64,000 nt of DNA from the NCBI GenBank assembly GCA_003279935.1, contig QCGL01000010.1, forward strand, positions 1 through 64,000, given 5' to 3'. The DNA is from Prochlorococcus sp. AG-388-A04 (GTDB lineage Bacteria > Cyanobacteriota > Cyanobacteriia > PCC-6307 > Cyanobiaceae). The notes under the pieces are model-generated. The model ran no database searches and had not been told where the DNA came from. It saw nothing but the letters and a program-made list of their open reading frames with translations. Each line of letters starts with the position of its first letter. The stretch's first letter is position 1. The translations under genes and the position numbers were made by a program. Of this stretch, positions 9,545 through 19,546 are shown one piece after another.

Positions 9545-11953
9545 TCATTTTATTGCTCTTATTGGAGCTAATCTTGGGTCTAGAATTTTGCTCCCTTTAT
9601 CACCAAACTTTACTGCTAAAGATATTTTTTCGCCACTGCCAAAAATATGTATGATTTCACCTTTGCCAAATTTGGAGTGAATTACTTTATCTCCAATCAA
9701 CCAACTTTTTCCTTTACTTGGTCCTGAATATAGTTTTCTTACTGCATTTATAGGTCTATTAATAAACTCATTTGAATCGTTTCTATCCACTCTTGTTAAA
9801 CGGTCAAGATGACGATCCCTTCTGATAGAAGCACCACTTGATTGAGGTAATTCCCCATCAATTAGTTCTTCTGGTATTTCTGAGAGAAAGATTGAAGGAA
9901 TTGTTGCTTCTCGCATGCCTCCCCACAATCTTCTCTCTCTTGCATGTGATAAGAAAACTCTCTCTTTAGCTCTTGTTATACCCACATAGCATAATCTTCT
10001 TTCTTCTTCTAGAAGAGAGGGAGTATCAATTGACCTGTGGCTTGGAAATAAACCTTGTTCTAGTCCTGTTATAAATACATTTTGAAATTCTAATCCTTTA
10101 CTGTTATGGAGAGTCATTAAAGTGACAGAGTTAGGATGATTTTTTTTTGTATCATTATCTGTTGTTAAAGCGGCTGTTGATAAGAATCCCTCTACATCTG
10201 GGTTCTCGGTCTCTTCTTCAAATTGCGTAGCAGCATTTATTAATTCCTGAAGATTATTTCTTCTATCTTCAGATTCCTCTGAACCACTTGTTAATAAATC
10301 ACTTAAGTAACCGCTTTTTTCTAGAATTAATTGAAGAATTTGAGCAGGCCCCGAGTTCTCTATATAGCAAAGAAGGTCATTCATAAGCTCTGTGAATTTA
10401 TTAATGCCCTTTGATGATCTGCCTATAGTCTCGTTTAAGCTTTGTTTGTCATTTATGACCTCCCATAAAGGAATGTTCAAATTATTTGATAGCTCATTAA
10501 GCTTTTGAATAGTTGTTTTTCCTATTCCCCTTCTCGGGACATTTATTATTCTTAAAAGACTTACATTATCTGAAGAATTTACTAAGACTTTTAAATAGGC
10601 GACAGCATCTTTGACTTCTCTTCTGTCATAAAAACGTAATCCGCCAAAGATTGTATATGGAATTCTCCATCTTACTAGAGATTCTTCTAATACTCTAGAT
10701 TGAGCTCTAGTTCTATAAAGGATTGCAAAATTTTTCCAGATTGGTTGATTATTGTAATTATTTAGAGACCTTAATTTTGTTGTTATTGCCTCAGCTTCAG
10801 ATATCTCATCATCGCAGCTAAGTAACTTTAAAAGTTCTCCTTCTTCCCTTGTAGGCCTTAAAACTTTATCAATTCTTTCAGTATTATTTTCAATCAAAGA
10901 GTTTGCAGCGGTAAGAATATTTGATGAAGATCTGTAGTTTTCTTCTAATTTAACCAGAGAGGCTTTCTGATCGTTATTAGATGAATTTTTAAAGTCTTCT
11001 TGAAATCCTATTAATATTCTGAAATCTGCTGCCCTAAAACTATAAATACTTTGATCTGCATCTCCGACAACAAAAATTGATCTATCATTCCATTCGCAAA
11101 ATTTTTTTGGTTCAGTATTCCCAGCCGTAATTAATTTAATCAGTTCATATTGTGTTCTATTTGTATCTTGATATTCATCAACTAATACATGCTGGAATCT
11201 TTTATGCCAGTAATCCCTAACTAAATCATTTTGCCTTAATAAAAACACTGGAAGTAGTAGAAGATCATCAAAGTCCAAAGCATTATTTTTTGAGAGAGAT
11301 ATCCTATATCTTCCGTAAGCATCTGCAATTATTTTATCAAAATGATTTTCAGCTTTTTCTGCAAGGTCATTAGCAGTAAAACATTGATTTTTTGCGTTAC
11401 TAATAGCCCTCTTAATTTTCTTAGGATCAAATCTTTTTGGATCGAGATTCATATCTTGACCAACAATTTCTTTTACTAGGGTCTGAGAATCTGACTCGTC
11501 ATAAATTGAAAATTGCCGTGTCCAGGTTAAACCTTCAGGATCTTGATATTTTTCTATATCATATCTTAAAAGTCTTGAAAATAACGCATGAAAAGTTCCT
11601 ATCCATAGGTCCCTTAGTCTCTCTTGATCAATATTTGTTCTTAATTGATTCTGATCAAATTCCTTGAGGGTTGACCAAGGCTGCCCAAATTGATTTAAAG
11701 CTATTTCTTGTGCGAGTAGTACTTGAAGTCTTGCTTTCATTTCTTTAGCAGCTTTATTTGTAAAAGTTACTGCGAGAATGTTATAGGGATCTACAGAGTT
11801 ATTCTCAATTAAATTAGCAATTCTATGAGTAAGAGCCTTGGTTTTTCCACTACCTGCACCTGCTACAACTAGTAGTGGCCCATTGATATGATTTACAGCT
11901 TTTTGTTGTGCATTATTTAAGGATTTAAAAAGGAAGTTGTTAGTTTGATCCAC
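9545..11953 (-). CDS. pcrA: ATP-dependent DNA helicase, UvrD/PcrA type
   Basis: Superfamily 1A helicase for nucleotide excision and mismatch repair and for clearing recombination or replication blocks. Visible: Q motif LNNAQQKAVNH, Walker A VVAGAGSGKT, motif Ia VTFTNKAAKEM, Walker B VDEYQDTN, VGDADQSIYSFRGAD-like motif III (VGDADQSIYSFRAADF), EENYRSS, LMTLHNSKGLEF and VGITRAKE. The C-terminus has the small PcrA tudor-like domain (GDKVIHSKFGKGEI). 802 residues, complete. Confidence 0.96.
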   Translation of the reverse strand: MDQTNNFLFKSLNNAQQKAVNHINGPLLVVAGAGSGKTKALTHRIANLIENNSVDPYNILAVTFTNKAAKEMKARLQVLLAQEIALNQFGQPWSTLKEFDQNQLRTNIDQERLRDLWIGTFHALFSRLLRYDIEKYQDPEGLTWTRQFSIYDESDSQTLVKEIVGQDMNLDPKRFDPKKIKRAISNAKNQCFTANDLAEKAENHFDKIIADAYGRYRISLSKNNALDFDDLLLLPVFLLRQNDLVRDYWHKRFQHVLVDEYQDTNRTQYELIKLITAGNTEPKKFCEWNDRSIFVVGDADQSIYSFRAADFRILIGFQEDFKNSSNNDQKASLVKLEENYRSSSNILTAANSLIENNTERIDKVLRPTREEGELLKLLSCDDEISEAEAITTKLRSLNNYNNQPIWKNFAILYRTRAQSRVLEESLVRWRIPYTIFGGLRFYDRREVKDAVAYLKVLVNSSDNVSLLRIINVPRRGIGKTTIQKLNELSNNLNIPLWEVINDKQSLNETIGRSSKGINKFTELMNDLLCYIENSGPAQILQLILEKSGYLSDLLTSGSEESEDRRNNLQELINAATQFEEETENPDVEGFLSTAALTTDNDTKKNHPNSVTLMTLHNSKGLEFQNVFITGLEQGLFPSHRSIDTPSLLEEERRLCYVGITRAKERVFLSHARERRLWGGMREATIPSIFLSEIPEELIDGELPQSSGASIRRDRHLDRLTRVDRNDSNEFINRPINAVRKLYSGPSKGKSWLIGDKVIHSKFGKGEIIHIFGSGEKISLAVKFGDKGSKILDPRLAPIRAIK

Positions 11954-11991
11954 TTTTTATAGGTTGTATTAATAAAATTTTTTACCTTACT

Positions 11992-12192
11992 TTAATTTGA
12001 AGATTGAGGGTTAGCTTCTAATTCTTTTAATGCTTTTTTTAGATTTATTAGTTCATTATTATTATTGATAATTTCTTCGAACTTGTTCTGAGGCATTTTT
12101 AATTTAATACTTCTCTCAAAAATTTCTTTTTCTAATCTTTTTTTATAAGAAGAAACAAGTTTTTTTGATAATTTTAATTCTTGTTTATCCAA
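11992..12192 (-). CDS. Small charged hypothetical protein
   Basis: 66 residues, strongly helical by composition and rich in Lys, Glu and Leu with heptad-like spacing, suggesting a short coiled coil; no membrane helix. It lies 39 nt upstream of pcrA on the same strand and may share its transcript. I do not recognise the family. Confidence 0.6.
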   Translation of the reverse strand: MDKQELKLSKKLVSSYKKRLEKEIFERSIKLKMPQNKFEEIINNNNELINLKKALKELEANPQSSN

Positions 12193-12373
12193 AATTTTTT
12201 AGAAATTATATTTATATCTTAGCGAAAAAATTTGTTTATTTACAGTTATTTGAATATCACTTCAAAATGTAGTTTTTGATTAAGAACCATTTCGTTTATT
12301 TTAAGATTTAATTATATTAATTTGCTCTGATCTATTATAAATAGATAGAAATTTCAAGTTTTTAAATTTAAGA

Positions 12374-12901
12374 ATGACAGTTTCAAATAGTAATCAAACT
12401 TTATCAAATGATAGAGATTTAGAAAATATAAGTAATAAAAATATTGAAGACATAAAAGAATTTATTAATACTGCAAACTCAAGATTAGATGCAATAAATT
12501 CAATAACAAATAATTCTCACGCTATTGCTGCTGATGCTGTAACTGCAATGATTTGTGAAAATCAAGATTCAGTTAATACAAAAATATCCATAGATTCCAC
12601 CAATAAGATGTCTGTTTGTCTAAGAGATGGAGAAATAATTTTAAGGATTGTTTCTTACCTTTTAATTTCTGATGATGAATCAGTTTTATCTAAAAACTGT
12701 TTAAAGGATCTTAAAAATACTTATTTAGCCCTTGGTGTACCTCTGAAAAATGCTATTCGAGTTTTTGAACTGATGAGAGATGCAACGATTTCTGATTTAA
12801 CGTCTACTGTAAAAAATATGAAAGGAGAAAAAGAATTTCTTCCTGATTTAATTTCTAATACAGAGTTTCAATTTGAAAGAATAATCAATCTTTTAAGATA
12901 G
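12374..12901 (+). CDS. cpeB: Degenerate phycoerythrin beta subunit
   Basis: Phycobiliprotein globin fold. The chromophore-site segment [19 protein letters not shown] places a cysteine at residue 82, the standard beta-Cys82 bilin site, followed by the usual [17 protein letters not shown] block. Other cysteines are at 61 and 109. The C-terminal bilin cysteine region of normal beta-PE is missing. No cpeA or linker genes are nearby. High-light Prochlorococcus are known to keep an isolated, fast-evolving cpeB of uncertain use (a light sensor or minor pigment has been proposed). Its 3' end overlaps cpeS, which converges on it, by 17 nt. Confidence 0.9.
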   Translation: MTVSNSNQTLSNDRDLENISNKNIEDIKEFINTANSRLDAINSITNNSHAIAADAVTAMICENQDSVNTKISIDSTNKMSVCLRDGEIILRIVSYLLISDDESVLSKNCLKDLKNTYLALGVPLKNAIRVFELMRDATISDLTSTVKNMKGEKEFLPDLISNTEFQFERIINLLR

Positions 12902-13436
12902 ACATATTTCGTATCTCTGATGTATGTGAGGTTTGTATTACGGTATTGTTTTCATTATTTCTGATTACTGAATATCTGGATCTAATATGATTTGATAAAA
13001 AACAAATTCTTTCTTCAGAAGCTGTTGAACTGTAAATAGTTTTAATATTTAAGTTCTCATTTTCATCGATTAAATATTCTGATGATGAAATCAAAGATTC
13101 AGTATATCCCTTATTACGTAGAACAATCCCTTTATTTTTATCCTTTGGTAAAAATAATAATATAGTTTTATCTTGTTCAATTTTTTGATCCATCTCCCAA
13201 TCACTTATTGCCTTCCAACTTATTGATAATGCAATAAAAGAAGGTTTAGAGTTGGAATTATATTTTTCTAAAAGTCCTGTTACATTTTTATTATTGCGTT
13301 CTAACTCTTTAATTACTATTTTGCTAGTTGAATTTTCAACTTCCTGAAAAGCCAAAGAATGAGTGCTTCTTATGGATTTCCACTCTCCTAAACTTTTTTG
13401 AATAAATTGATTAATTGTTATTAGATTCTTCGTCAA
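12885..13436 (-). CDS. cpeS: CpeS-family phycobiliprotein lyase
   Basis: 183 residues of the CpcS/CpeS lipocalin-like lyase family, which attaches phycoerythrobilin to Cys82-type sites. Visible: N-terminal [18 protein letters not shown], typical of the family, then an SDWEMDQ segment, and a C-terminal beta-rich part with [21 protein letters not shown]. Paired with cpeB, its obvious substrate, in a tail-to-tail overlap. It follows a 59-codon gene whose 3' end overlaps its start by 26 nt. Confidence 0.85.
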   Translation of the reverse strand: MTKNLITINQFIQKSLGEWKSIRSTHSLAFQEVENSTSKIVIKELERNNKNVTGLLEKYNSNSKPSFIALSISWKAISDWEMDQKIEQDKTILLFLPKDKNKGIVLRNKGYTESLISSSEYLIDENENLNIKTIYSSTASEERICFLSNHIRSRYSVIRNNENNTVIQTSHTSEIRNMSILKD

Positions 13437-13590
13437 GTTTATCTTCTACTGAATGATTGGTAGCTTTTTGAATCATCCTTACCATAGAATCTACCATTAA
13501 TCTTTTTGCGGAAGTCACTTTTAATCCGGAAGGTGTAGTTGATATTTGTTCTCCAGGACGATCGTATGATGTAGGTCTAAATGGAGTCAT
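13411..13590 (-). CDS. Small conserved-looking hypothetical upstream of cpeS
   Basis: 59 codons from ATG at 13590. The sequence starts [15 protein letters not shown] and continues with [18 protein letters not shown], an amphipathic helix, then an acidic tail ending in EESNNN. Soluble, no membrane helix. The 26-nt overlap with the cpeS start suggests translational coupling. I do not recognise a function; a role with CpeS or CpeB is inferred only from position. Confidence 0.65.
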   Translation of the reverse strand: MTPFRPTSYDRPGEQISTTPSGLKVTSAKRLMVDSMVRMIQKATNHSVEDKLDEESNNN

Positions 13591-13679
13591 CTAAAAAATT
13601 TAAAAAATCAACAGAATTATATTCTTACATGAATAGTCATTTTTAATGTTTTTGTTTGCGAAAATGTTATATCTTTTAT

Positions 13680-14318
13680 TCATGATTTTGGGATTTTTCT
13701 TTTTGCTAAACCTGAAATAGTTGCTAAAGCAAACATGCCTAAAAGAGCTATTCCAAGGAATAAACCTGCTCCCTGACTAACCCCAGCTCCAACAGCAACA
13801 AGAATAGAATCACTGATAAGAAGACTTATGAGTAAAGCTGGGGTGAATATTTTCCAACGGGTTCCTCCAATGCCTATTGCATAGCTGAGAAAATCAAAAA
13901 GTCCAGTCATTAGAAGACCTGTCATTAGGAAGAAATTTTCTTCTAATTGGTTTTGATTAAAACTTTCAATTTTTTTCATTGCTTTTGAGCCTACTAAACC
14001 ACGTACAGGGCCACGACCAAAATATCTTGCTATGAAGAAAGCTGCTTGGCAAAAAACGATATCAGAAATGACAATTGTTATGTAGCCCTTTTGGAATCCT
14101 AGTAAGGAGCCAGCTAAAAGTGAATAGGCAGAACTTGGTAGAGCAGGTAAAATTATACTTACTCCTCTAAGAACAAATATTCCAAAAGGTGCCCATATTC
14201 CCATGCTCTCTACTTTGTTCCTTAGAGGTTCGATACCGTAGTTTTGTATGAAATAAATTAATACAATAAATATTGCTATAAAAAAAACTACCGAGAGGAA
14301 TTTTTGAATTTTATTCAT
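13680..14318 (-). CDS. TVP38/TMEM64 (DedA-like, SNARE-associated) membrane protein
   Basis: 212 residues with about five hydrophobic segments: an N-terminal anchor (8-25), PFGIFVLRGVSIILPALPSS, then the family's G-F-x-x-G-x-x-x reentrant region (SLLGFQKGYITI), and further helices to the end. The charged ARYFGRGPVRGLVGSKAM segment matches TVP38/DedA proteins, which are membrane transport or lipid-scrambling proteins of incompletely defined function. Confidence 0.85.
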   Translation of the reverse strand: MNKIQKFLSVVFFIAIFIVLIYFIQNYGIEPLRNKVESMGIWAPFGIFVLRGVSIILPALPSSAYSLLAGSLLGFQKGYITIVISDIVFCQAAFFIARYFGRGPVRGLVGSKAMKKIESFNQNQLEENFFLMTGLLMTGLFDFLSYAIGIGGTRWKIFTPALLISLLISDSILVAVGAGVSQGAGLFLGIALLGMFALATISGLAKRKIPKS

Positions 14319-14546
14319 TATTTATCAGAAAATTCTTTAAGAGCTAATTTTTTAAATTAATATTTGATTGTATCTATAATAGAAATACTAATCAATAAAA
14401 ATTTTCACAAAGTTTTTAATCTTATTTATTCAATATAGATTTTAAGCAAATTTCATTAGTGAATTCTGAACTAAAATTGAAAATTAATAAGATATGATTA
14501 TTATTTTCGAAAGTTAATTTATTGATTTCTCATATTCGATTATTTT

Positions 14547-14966
14547 ATGATTCAAGCCGATAATAAAATTTCATCAATAGTTGTTGTCAATATCTTTGCT
14601 TTGGCTCTTTATATAATGTTCTCTTTTTGCATTTCAATAAAACAATCATATGCTTTGTCTCATGAATGGGTTGGAGTTCCAATTAGTGAATATGGTGAAC
14701 AATTATGGGATAGAAAAAGTATAAAAAGAAATGAAGATGGCTCTGTTAGGGTATTGAGCAAATTTATTCCAAAAACTAAAAGCGAAATAACACAAGATAT
14801 TCTTTATACTATGGACATAAACTGTTTTGAGAAATCTTTTAGAGATGTTGATGTTTTCACTGATGGAGAAAATAGTCGTTTAAATAATTTTGCTGATTGG
14901 CAAGATCCAAATGGTGACCAACTGATTTTGGGTGTGATTGGTCAAGTCTGTAGAGTAGATAACTAA
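14547..14966 (+). CDS. Exported hypothetical protein
   Basis: 139 residues. Hydrophobic segment at about 13-37 ending before SYALSHEWVG looks like a signal peptide or N-terminal anchor. The mature part contains SEYGEQLWDRKSI and two cysteines (near 91 and 135), possibly a disulfide. The family is not recognised. Followed by a hairpin shared with tRNA-Phe, which could terminate both. Confidence 0.7.
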   Translation: MIQADNKISSIVVVNIFALALYIMFSFCISIKQSYALSHEWVGVPISEYGEQLWDRKSIKRNEDGSVRVLSKFIPKTKSEITQDILYTMDINCFEKSFRDVDVFTDGENSRLNNFADWQDPNGDQLILGVIGQVCRVDN

Positions 14967-14987
14967 AATTTAAATTTATAATTATTC

Positions 14988-15016
14988 ATAAAAAAACCCG
15001 TCAAAGACAGGTTTTT
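14988..15016 (-). terminator. Terminator-like hairpin after tRNA-Phe (bidirectional)
   Basis: Stem AAACCTG / CGGGTTT (one G-U pair) with an 8-base loop, followed on the minus strand by a run of T. It ends tRNA-Phe transcripts and can also act on the plus strand after the 139-residue gene. Confidence 0.65.
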
Positions 15017-15021
15017 AAAGG

Positions 15022-15094
15022 TGCCAGGACCCAGATTTGAACTGGGGACACGGCGATTTTCAGTCGCCTGCTCTACCAACTGAGCTATCCCGGC
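15022..15094 (-). tRNA. tRNA-Phe (GAA)
   Basis: 73 nt on the minus strand. Acceptor GCCGGGA pairs with TCCTGGC (one G-U pair); D-arm AGCTCAGTTGGTAGAGC, anticodon arm with CTGAAAA (GAA), T-arm GTTCAAATC. The 3' CCA is not encoded. Confidence 0.97.
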
Positions 15095-15189
15095 TCTAAC
15101 TTATACACTCTAAATTAAGATGTGTAGTTTGTGAAACCCCTTTCATTAAATTTTTATATCTTAATTAAATATTTAATGAATGAAATGTA

Positions 15190-16418
15190 TTATTTTGCAT
15201 TAATTGCTAATAAAGCAGTCCCAAATGAAGTCGTTTTTTTACATGAAATTATTGGGATATTAATAATACGTTCTCTTATCGCTCTCCATTGAGGATTTTT
15301 GGAACCTCCACCAGTCGTAACAATTCTTTTTGGAAGTGAACCTGTCAGCTCATATAGTTTTTCCCAACCTTTCAATTCAATTCTTGCTAACCCCTCGAAC
15401 AATGCATGTAAAAAAAGTGAGTCGCTTACTGGCCTAGGGCTAAGAATTGGCTCTAAAAAGGGATTATTAACAGGAAATCTTTCACCCCTACTATTAAGTG
15501 GCAAGAGATTTAGAGAAGTTTTTTTTGAGGGATTTATTTGTCTGCTAAGTTCTTTTATTTCTAAATCAGAAAAAAATTGAGATAAAATTCCGCAGCCAGC
15601 GTTTGATGCCCCTCCACATATCCAGTTTTCACTTACTCTATGGGTTGTAATTCCCTTTTCTTTAATAGGGGTCTTATTAATTTTTTTAACTACGATTGTG
15701 GTTCCTAAAACTGTTAGACCTTCTTCATTTCCCAATCCTGCAGCTAAAAAAGCTGCATTTGAATCAGTTGTCCCCGAGACTAATAAAATTTTCTTATTTA
15801 ATTTGAATCTTTCGGCTAGGTCTGTATCGATTTGACCCAAGATTTTTCCACTTTTAATTATTAAAGGTAAGCATTTTTGCCATGTAGTATTGAGATAGCT
15901 TTTTGGCCAAGATTCTTTTATTAGATCCAACCAAGTTTAATATTATTGCCTTCTTCTCCATAGGTCCAATCTTTCAAAAACCAGCCAGTTATTAAGTCAG
16001 ATTGATGTCTTAAAATAATATTTTCCCCAAATTTATCTATTAGTTTTAATGCTTTAGCCAAACTACTGTATGGGGTTTGTAAATGATCTTCTCCAAACGT
16101 TATGGATTCAATAAGTATTTTGTTTTCATTACATGCTTGGTCGTAAGGTATAGCCTCCCCTATCGGATCGCCTCTTAAAGTACAAGCCGTTAAAGTTCCA
16201 GAAGTACCAGATATTGCTAAATTAACAATATTTTTTTTAATATCTGGAGGTAAATTATCTAGAAGTTTTTCACAAGAATTAATCCAAGAGTTGGGATTTT
16301 TAAAGCCATATTGATATGGAACTGAATTCGTATATTTTAATTCCTTGTTAAAATTAATTATGGATATTCGTGCGCCACTAGTCCCAAAATCTAAACCCCC
16401 AAAAAAATCATCTGGCAT
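15190..16418 (-). pseudogene. FGGY-family sugar kinase (D-ribulokinase-like), frameshifted
   Basis: Two overlapping minus-strand frames together make one FGGY kinase. The 5' frame (16418 to 15921) has the N-terminal ATPase start GGLDFGTSGARISI and AISGTSGT, and stops in LGWI. The 3' frame (15930 to 15190) starts at DLIKESWP and has the LLVSGTTDSNAAFLAAGLG and RIVTTGGGSKNPQWRAI segments of the ATP-binding lobe. At 15921-15930 the sequence reads GGTTGGATCTA; one extra G would give LGWDLIKESW and join the frames. The family acts on ketose sugars; a cyanobacterial/plant homologue phosphorylates D-ribulose. It is either a recent pseudogene, a sequencing error, or a split gene. It lies 6 nt after metK. 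Confidence 0.75.
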
Positions 16419-16424
16419 GAATAA

Positions 16425-17666
16425 TTACAAAAGTATTTTTGAGGCCTCAACTAATTGGGCTGATTTTTCTTCAACACTTTCCCAAGGAAGATTTAGATCA
16501 TTTCTACCAAAGTGCCCATAAGAGGCAGTTTTTCTGAAAAATTCCCCTCCCATTTTTTTGGGAAGATTTCTTAAATCAAACTCTTTTATTATTGCTGCAG
16601 GCCTTAAATCAAAGTTGTTTTTAATTAGTTCTTTCAAATTATCTTGAGAAATAACACCAGTACCAAATGTTTCAACAAGAATTGAAATTGGTTTAGCAAC
16701 TCCAATGGCATAACTTAATTGTACCTCTGCTTTTTTTGCTAATTTTGCTTTAACAATACTTTTAGCGACATAACGTGCAGCATATGCAGCTGATCTGTCA
16801 ACTTTAGTAGGATCTTTACCAGAAAATGCCCCCCCTCCATGCCTTGCATATCCTCCATAAGTATCTACAATAATTTTTCTACCAGTAAGTCCTGCATCTC
16901 CTTGAGGTCCTCCCACTACAAATTTACCTGTGGGGTTTACTAGGAATCGGGTCTTTTGACTTGATGGTTTGATGTCTAAATCTTCTGTTGCTGGTAATAC
17001 AACATTGGTCCATAAATCTTCTTTTATCTTTTGACGAATTTCTTGTTCATTTGTAATTCCATCAATCTCAGCTGTATGCTGAGTTGAAATTAAAATGGTG
17101 TTTATTGAAACTGGTATCCCTTTTTTGTAATCAATACTTACTTGAGTTTTTCCATCAGGTAGGAGATAATCAAGAACTTTTTCATGTCTTACTTTTGCAA
17201 GTTGTATTGCTAATCTGTGTGCCAAGCTTATTGGTAATGGCATTAATTCAGGTGTTTCATCACATGCATAACCAAACATTATCCCCTGATCACCCGCTCC
17301 AGTATTATTTTCCAAATCCTCATTCAAATCGTCTGCTTCATTTACTCCTTGGGAAATATCAGGTGATTGCTCGTCAAGAGCCACTAAAACGGCGCAACTA
17401 TTTGAGTCAAAACCTCCAGCTTTTGAACCTTCATATCCAATTTCTTTAATTACTTTTCTGACAAGTTTTATATAATCAAGTTTTGCTCTTGAAGTTATTT
17501 CACCTGTTAGTAAACAAAGACCTGTGTTGACTACTGTTTCGCAGGCTACTCTACTATCTGGATCTTCAGTCAATAAAGCATCTAAAACAGCGTCACTGAT
17601 TTGATCACATATCTTGTCAGGATGGCCTTCTGTAACAGATTCAGAAGTAAAAATAAAATCACTCAT
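16425..17666 (-). CDS. metK: S-adenosylmethionine synthase
   Basis: Makes S-adenosylmethionine from methionine and ATP; a cytosolic tetramer. All signature blocks are present: [19 protein letters not shown] at the N-terminus, [12 protein letters not shown] in the middle, and [19 protein letters not shown] toward the C-terminus. 413 residues, the normal length. The 138-nt upstream gap shows no recognisable SAM riboswitch. Confidence 0.98.
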   Translation of the reverse strand: MSDFIFTSESVTEGHPDKICDQISDAVLDALLTEDPDSRVACETVVNTGLCLLTGEITSRAKLDYIKLVRKVIKEIGYEGSKAGGFDSNSCAVLVALDEQSPDISQGVNEADDLNEDLENNTGAGDQGIMFGYACDETPELMPLPISLAHRLAIQLAKVRHEKVLDYLLPDGKTQVSIDYKKGIPVSINTILISTQHTAEIDGITNEQEIRQKIKEDLWTNVVLPATEDLDIKPSSQKTRFLVNPTGKFVVGGPQGDAGLTGRKIIVDTYGGYARHGGGAFSGKDPTKVDRSAAYAARYVAKSIVKAKLAKKAEVQLSYAIGVAKPISILVETFGTGVISQDNLKELIKNNFDLRPAAIIKEFDLRNLPKKMGGEFFRKTASYGHFGRNDLNLPWESVEEKSAQLVEASKILL

Positions 17667-17804
17667 TTATTATTAATTGATTAATTAACTAATCCTAAAT
17701 TAGATCGTAAATATTAATCAATAGTTATTAACTTGAAATTACAATAATTTCTCTGATCTTGTATTAATTTGTTTATAAATTATTAAAAAATTAAAAATAA
17801 GATT

Positions 17805-18896
17805 TTATACGCTTTCTGCAATCTCTAGTGTCTGCTCTTCGTTCTCATCTGTTTGCTCAAGTAACATTTGCTTATATTTCGCAGCCATTTCTTCAGCTTT
17901 ATTAAAAACTTTTTGTGGGTCAGTTAGCATATCACCTGGTTCTGGTTCCAGGGCTTTGGTTGATAAAGAAATTCTTCCTCTCTCGGAATCTAAGTCTATG
18001 ATCATTACTTTCATCTGATCATTTACATTTAGAACATTATGAGGTGTTTCAATGTGTTCATGACTAATTTCAGAAATATGCAAAAGACCACTCACTCCCC
18101 CGATATCAATAAACGCTCCATAAGGTTTTATGCCCTTTACGGAACCTACAACAACTTCACCAACTTCAAGTCTATTCATTTTTTTCTCAACTAAAGCCCT
18201 TCTATGACTTAAAACTAATCTATTTCTTTCTTCATCAACCTCAAGAAATTTTAAAGGTAAATATTCACCTTCTAAATCTTCTTTTATTTTTCTAGCACTA
18301 ATATGAGACCCAGGTATAAAGCCTCTCAATCCTTCAACTCTGACTAAAGCACCACCTCTGTTAGTCGCAAAAACTTCAGAATATATAGTTGCATCTTCTT
18401 TTTGTAATTGTCTTACTCTTTCCCATGCTCTTTGATATTCTATCCTTCTAATTGATAAAGCTAATTGACCATCTTCATTCTCCTCGCTCATTATAAAAAA
18501 TTCTCTACTTTCTGAAGGTTGCAAAACATCACTTAGTCCTTCAACTCTATTTATTGAAACTTCTTGCATAGGCATAAAAGCTGCAGTCTTGGCTCCTATA
18601 TCTATCATTGCTCCTTTAGGCTCTAAAGCAAAAACAGTACCTTTTACAAGATCGCCCGGTTTGAAATTATAATCATATTTTCCTAATAATGATGCGAACT
18701 CTTCTTGAGTAAATCCTGCTGTATCTAAATCACTATTTCGTCTGCTTGAAGAGGAATCTGCAGAGGGAATATCTTTAGGATCAAATGATAAATCATCCTC
18801 TTTTTGATTTTCTGAAATATTATCTTCTACAGTTGAATTTTCAATTTGTTTTTCGTCTGAAATTTCTTTTAAGGTTTGGGAAGAATTCTCGATCAT
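17805..18896 (-). CDS. rpsA: 30S ribosomal protein S1
   Basis: Three S1 RNA-binding domains: about residues 78-150 (PGDLVKGTVFALEPKGAMIDIGAKTAAF), 165-230 (VFATNRGGALVRVEGLRGFIPGSH) and 245-320 (VGEVVVGSVKGIKPYGAFIDIGG). The N-terminal 60 residues are acidic, and the protein is short (363 residues), as in other cyanobacteria. S1 helps recruit mRNAs that lack a strong ribosome binding site, which matters in this lineage. A structured leader directly precedes its start codon (see that entry). Confidence 0.95.
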   Translation of the reverse strand: MIENSSQTLKEISDEKQIENSTVEDNISENQKEDDLSFDPKDIPSADSSSSRRNSDLDTAGFTQEEFASLLGKYDYNFKPGDLVKGTVFALEPKGAMIDIGAKTAAFMPMQEVSINRVEGLSDVLQPSESREFFIMSEENEDGQLALSIRRIEYQRAWERVRQLQKEDATIYSEVFATNRGGALVRVEGLRGFIPGSHISARKIKEDLEGEYLPLKFLEVDEERNRLVLSHRRALVEKKMNRLEVGEVVVGSVKGIKPYGAFIDIGGVSGLLHISEISHEHIETPHNVLNVNDQMKVMIIDLDSERGRISLSTKALEPEPGDMLTDPQKVFNKAEEMAAKYKQMLLEQTDENEEQTLEIAESV

Positions 18897-18905
18897 TTGT
18901 TAAAA

Positions 18906-18950
18906 CGCAGACCACCTAAGGTGGCTAGAAAGGAATGCTTTTAGCCTGCG
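18906..18950 (-). promoter_or_regulatory. Structured 5' leader abutting the rpsA start
   Basis: Read on the minus strand: an outer stem CGCAG (18950-18946) / CTGCG (18910-18906) encloses a small GCTAAAAGC hairpin (18945-18937) and a perfect CCACC-TTA-GGTGG hairpin (18924-18912). The structure ends 9 nt before the rpsA ATG, where a Shine-Dalgarno sequence would normally sit; none is visible. Autoregulation by S1 is inferred by analogy with known S1 feedback in other bacteria. Confidence 0.5.
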
Positions 18951-19003
18951 AACTAAAGAGCAAAGTAACTGTAAGTTATATTCTACACTTTATTAGGCTT
19001 AAT

Positions 19004-19483
19004 TTATAAAATTGAAGCTAATTCATTTTTCGAACTACTTTTTAGAGATTCGAGAGTGGAAACAAAGTCTTTTACCCCGTTAAACTTCCTATATACTGAA
19101 GCATATCTTATGTAAGCAACTTCGTTTTCTTTTCTTAATCCCTTAAGAATTAATTCTCCAATGTGAGAAGATTTAATATCTTTATTTGAGTCTTGTACGA
19201 TTTGTGATTCAATTGAGTCTACAAAATTAATAATTGCTTCTCTTGAAAATGTTGTTTTTTCGCATGCTCTAGAAATACCAGTAACTAATTTATCTTTATT
19301 AAATAATTCTCTGTTCCCATCCTTTTTAAGAACAGAAATTGGCATTGTCTCAACTCTTTCATATGTGGTAAATCTAAAGCTACAATTTAAACACTCTCTT
19401 CTTCTTCTGACACTTTTTCCTGTATCAGCAGATCTTGATTCTAAAACTCTGCTATCTGTATTTTGACAGGTTGGACACTGCAT
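19004..19483 (-). CDS. nrdR: Transcriptional repressor NrdR
   Basis: Represses ribonucleotide reductase genes in response to (d)ATP. N-terminal zinc ribbon CPTC...CLNC, then an ATP-cone domain ([20 protein letters not shown]) and the C-terminal part with [13 protein letters not shown]. The ATG at 19483 (MQCPTCQN) is preferred over an in-frame start 24 nt upstream, because NrdR proteins begin right at the zinc ribbon. 159 residues. Confidence 0.95.
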   Translation of the reverse strand: MQCPTCQNTDSRVLESRSADTGKSVRRRRECLNCSFRFTTYERVETMPISVLKKDGNRELFNKDKLVTGISRACEKTTFSREAIINFVDSIESQIVQDSNKDIKSSHIGELILKGLRKENEVAYIRYASVYRKFNGVKDFVSTLESLKSSSKNELASIL

Positions 19484-19546
19484 ATAGTGAATTAATACAA
19501 TCTTCAACCCTAATATTAGATTAATATCACGATTATGAAAAGTAGT

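Noticed and set aside
16973..17804. Possible SAM riboswitch before metK
   Set aside because: The upstream gap (17667-17804) has no recognisable conserved core or P1 pairing; it is AT-rich and unstructured by eye.
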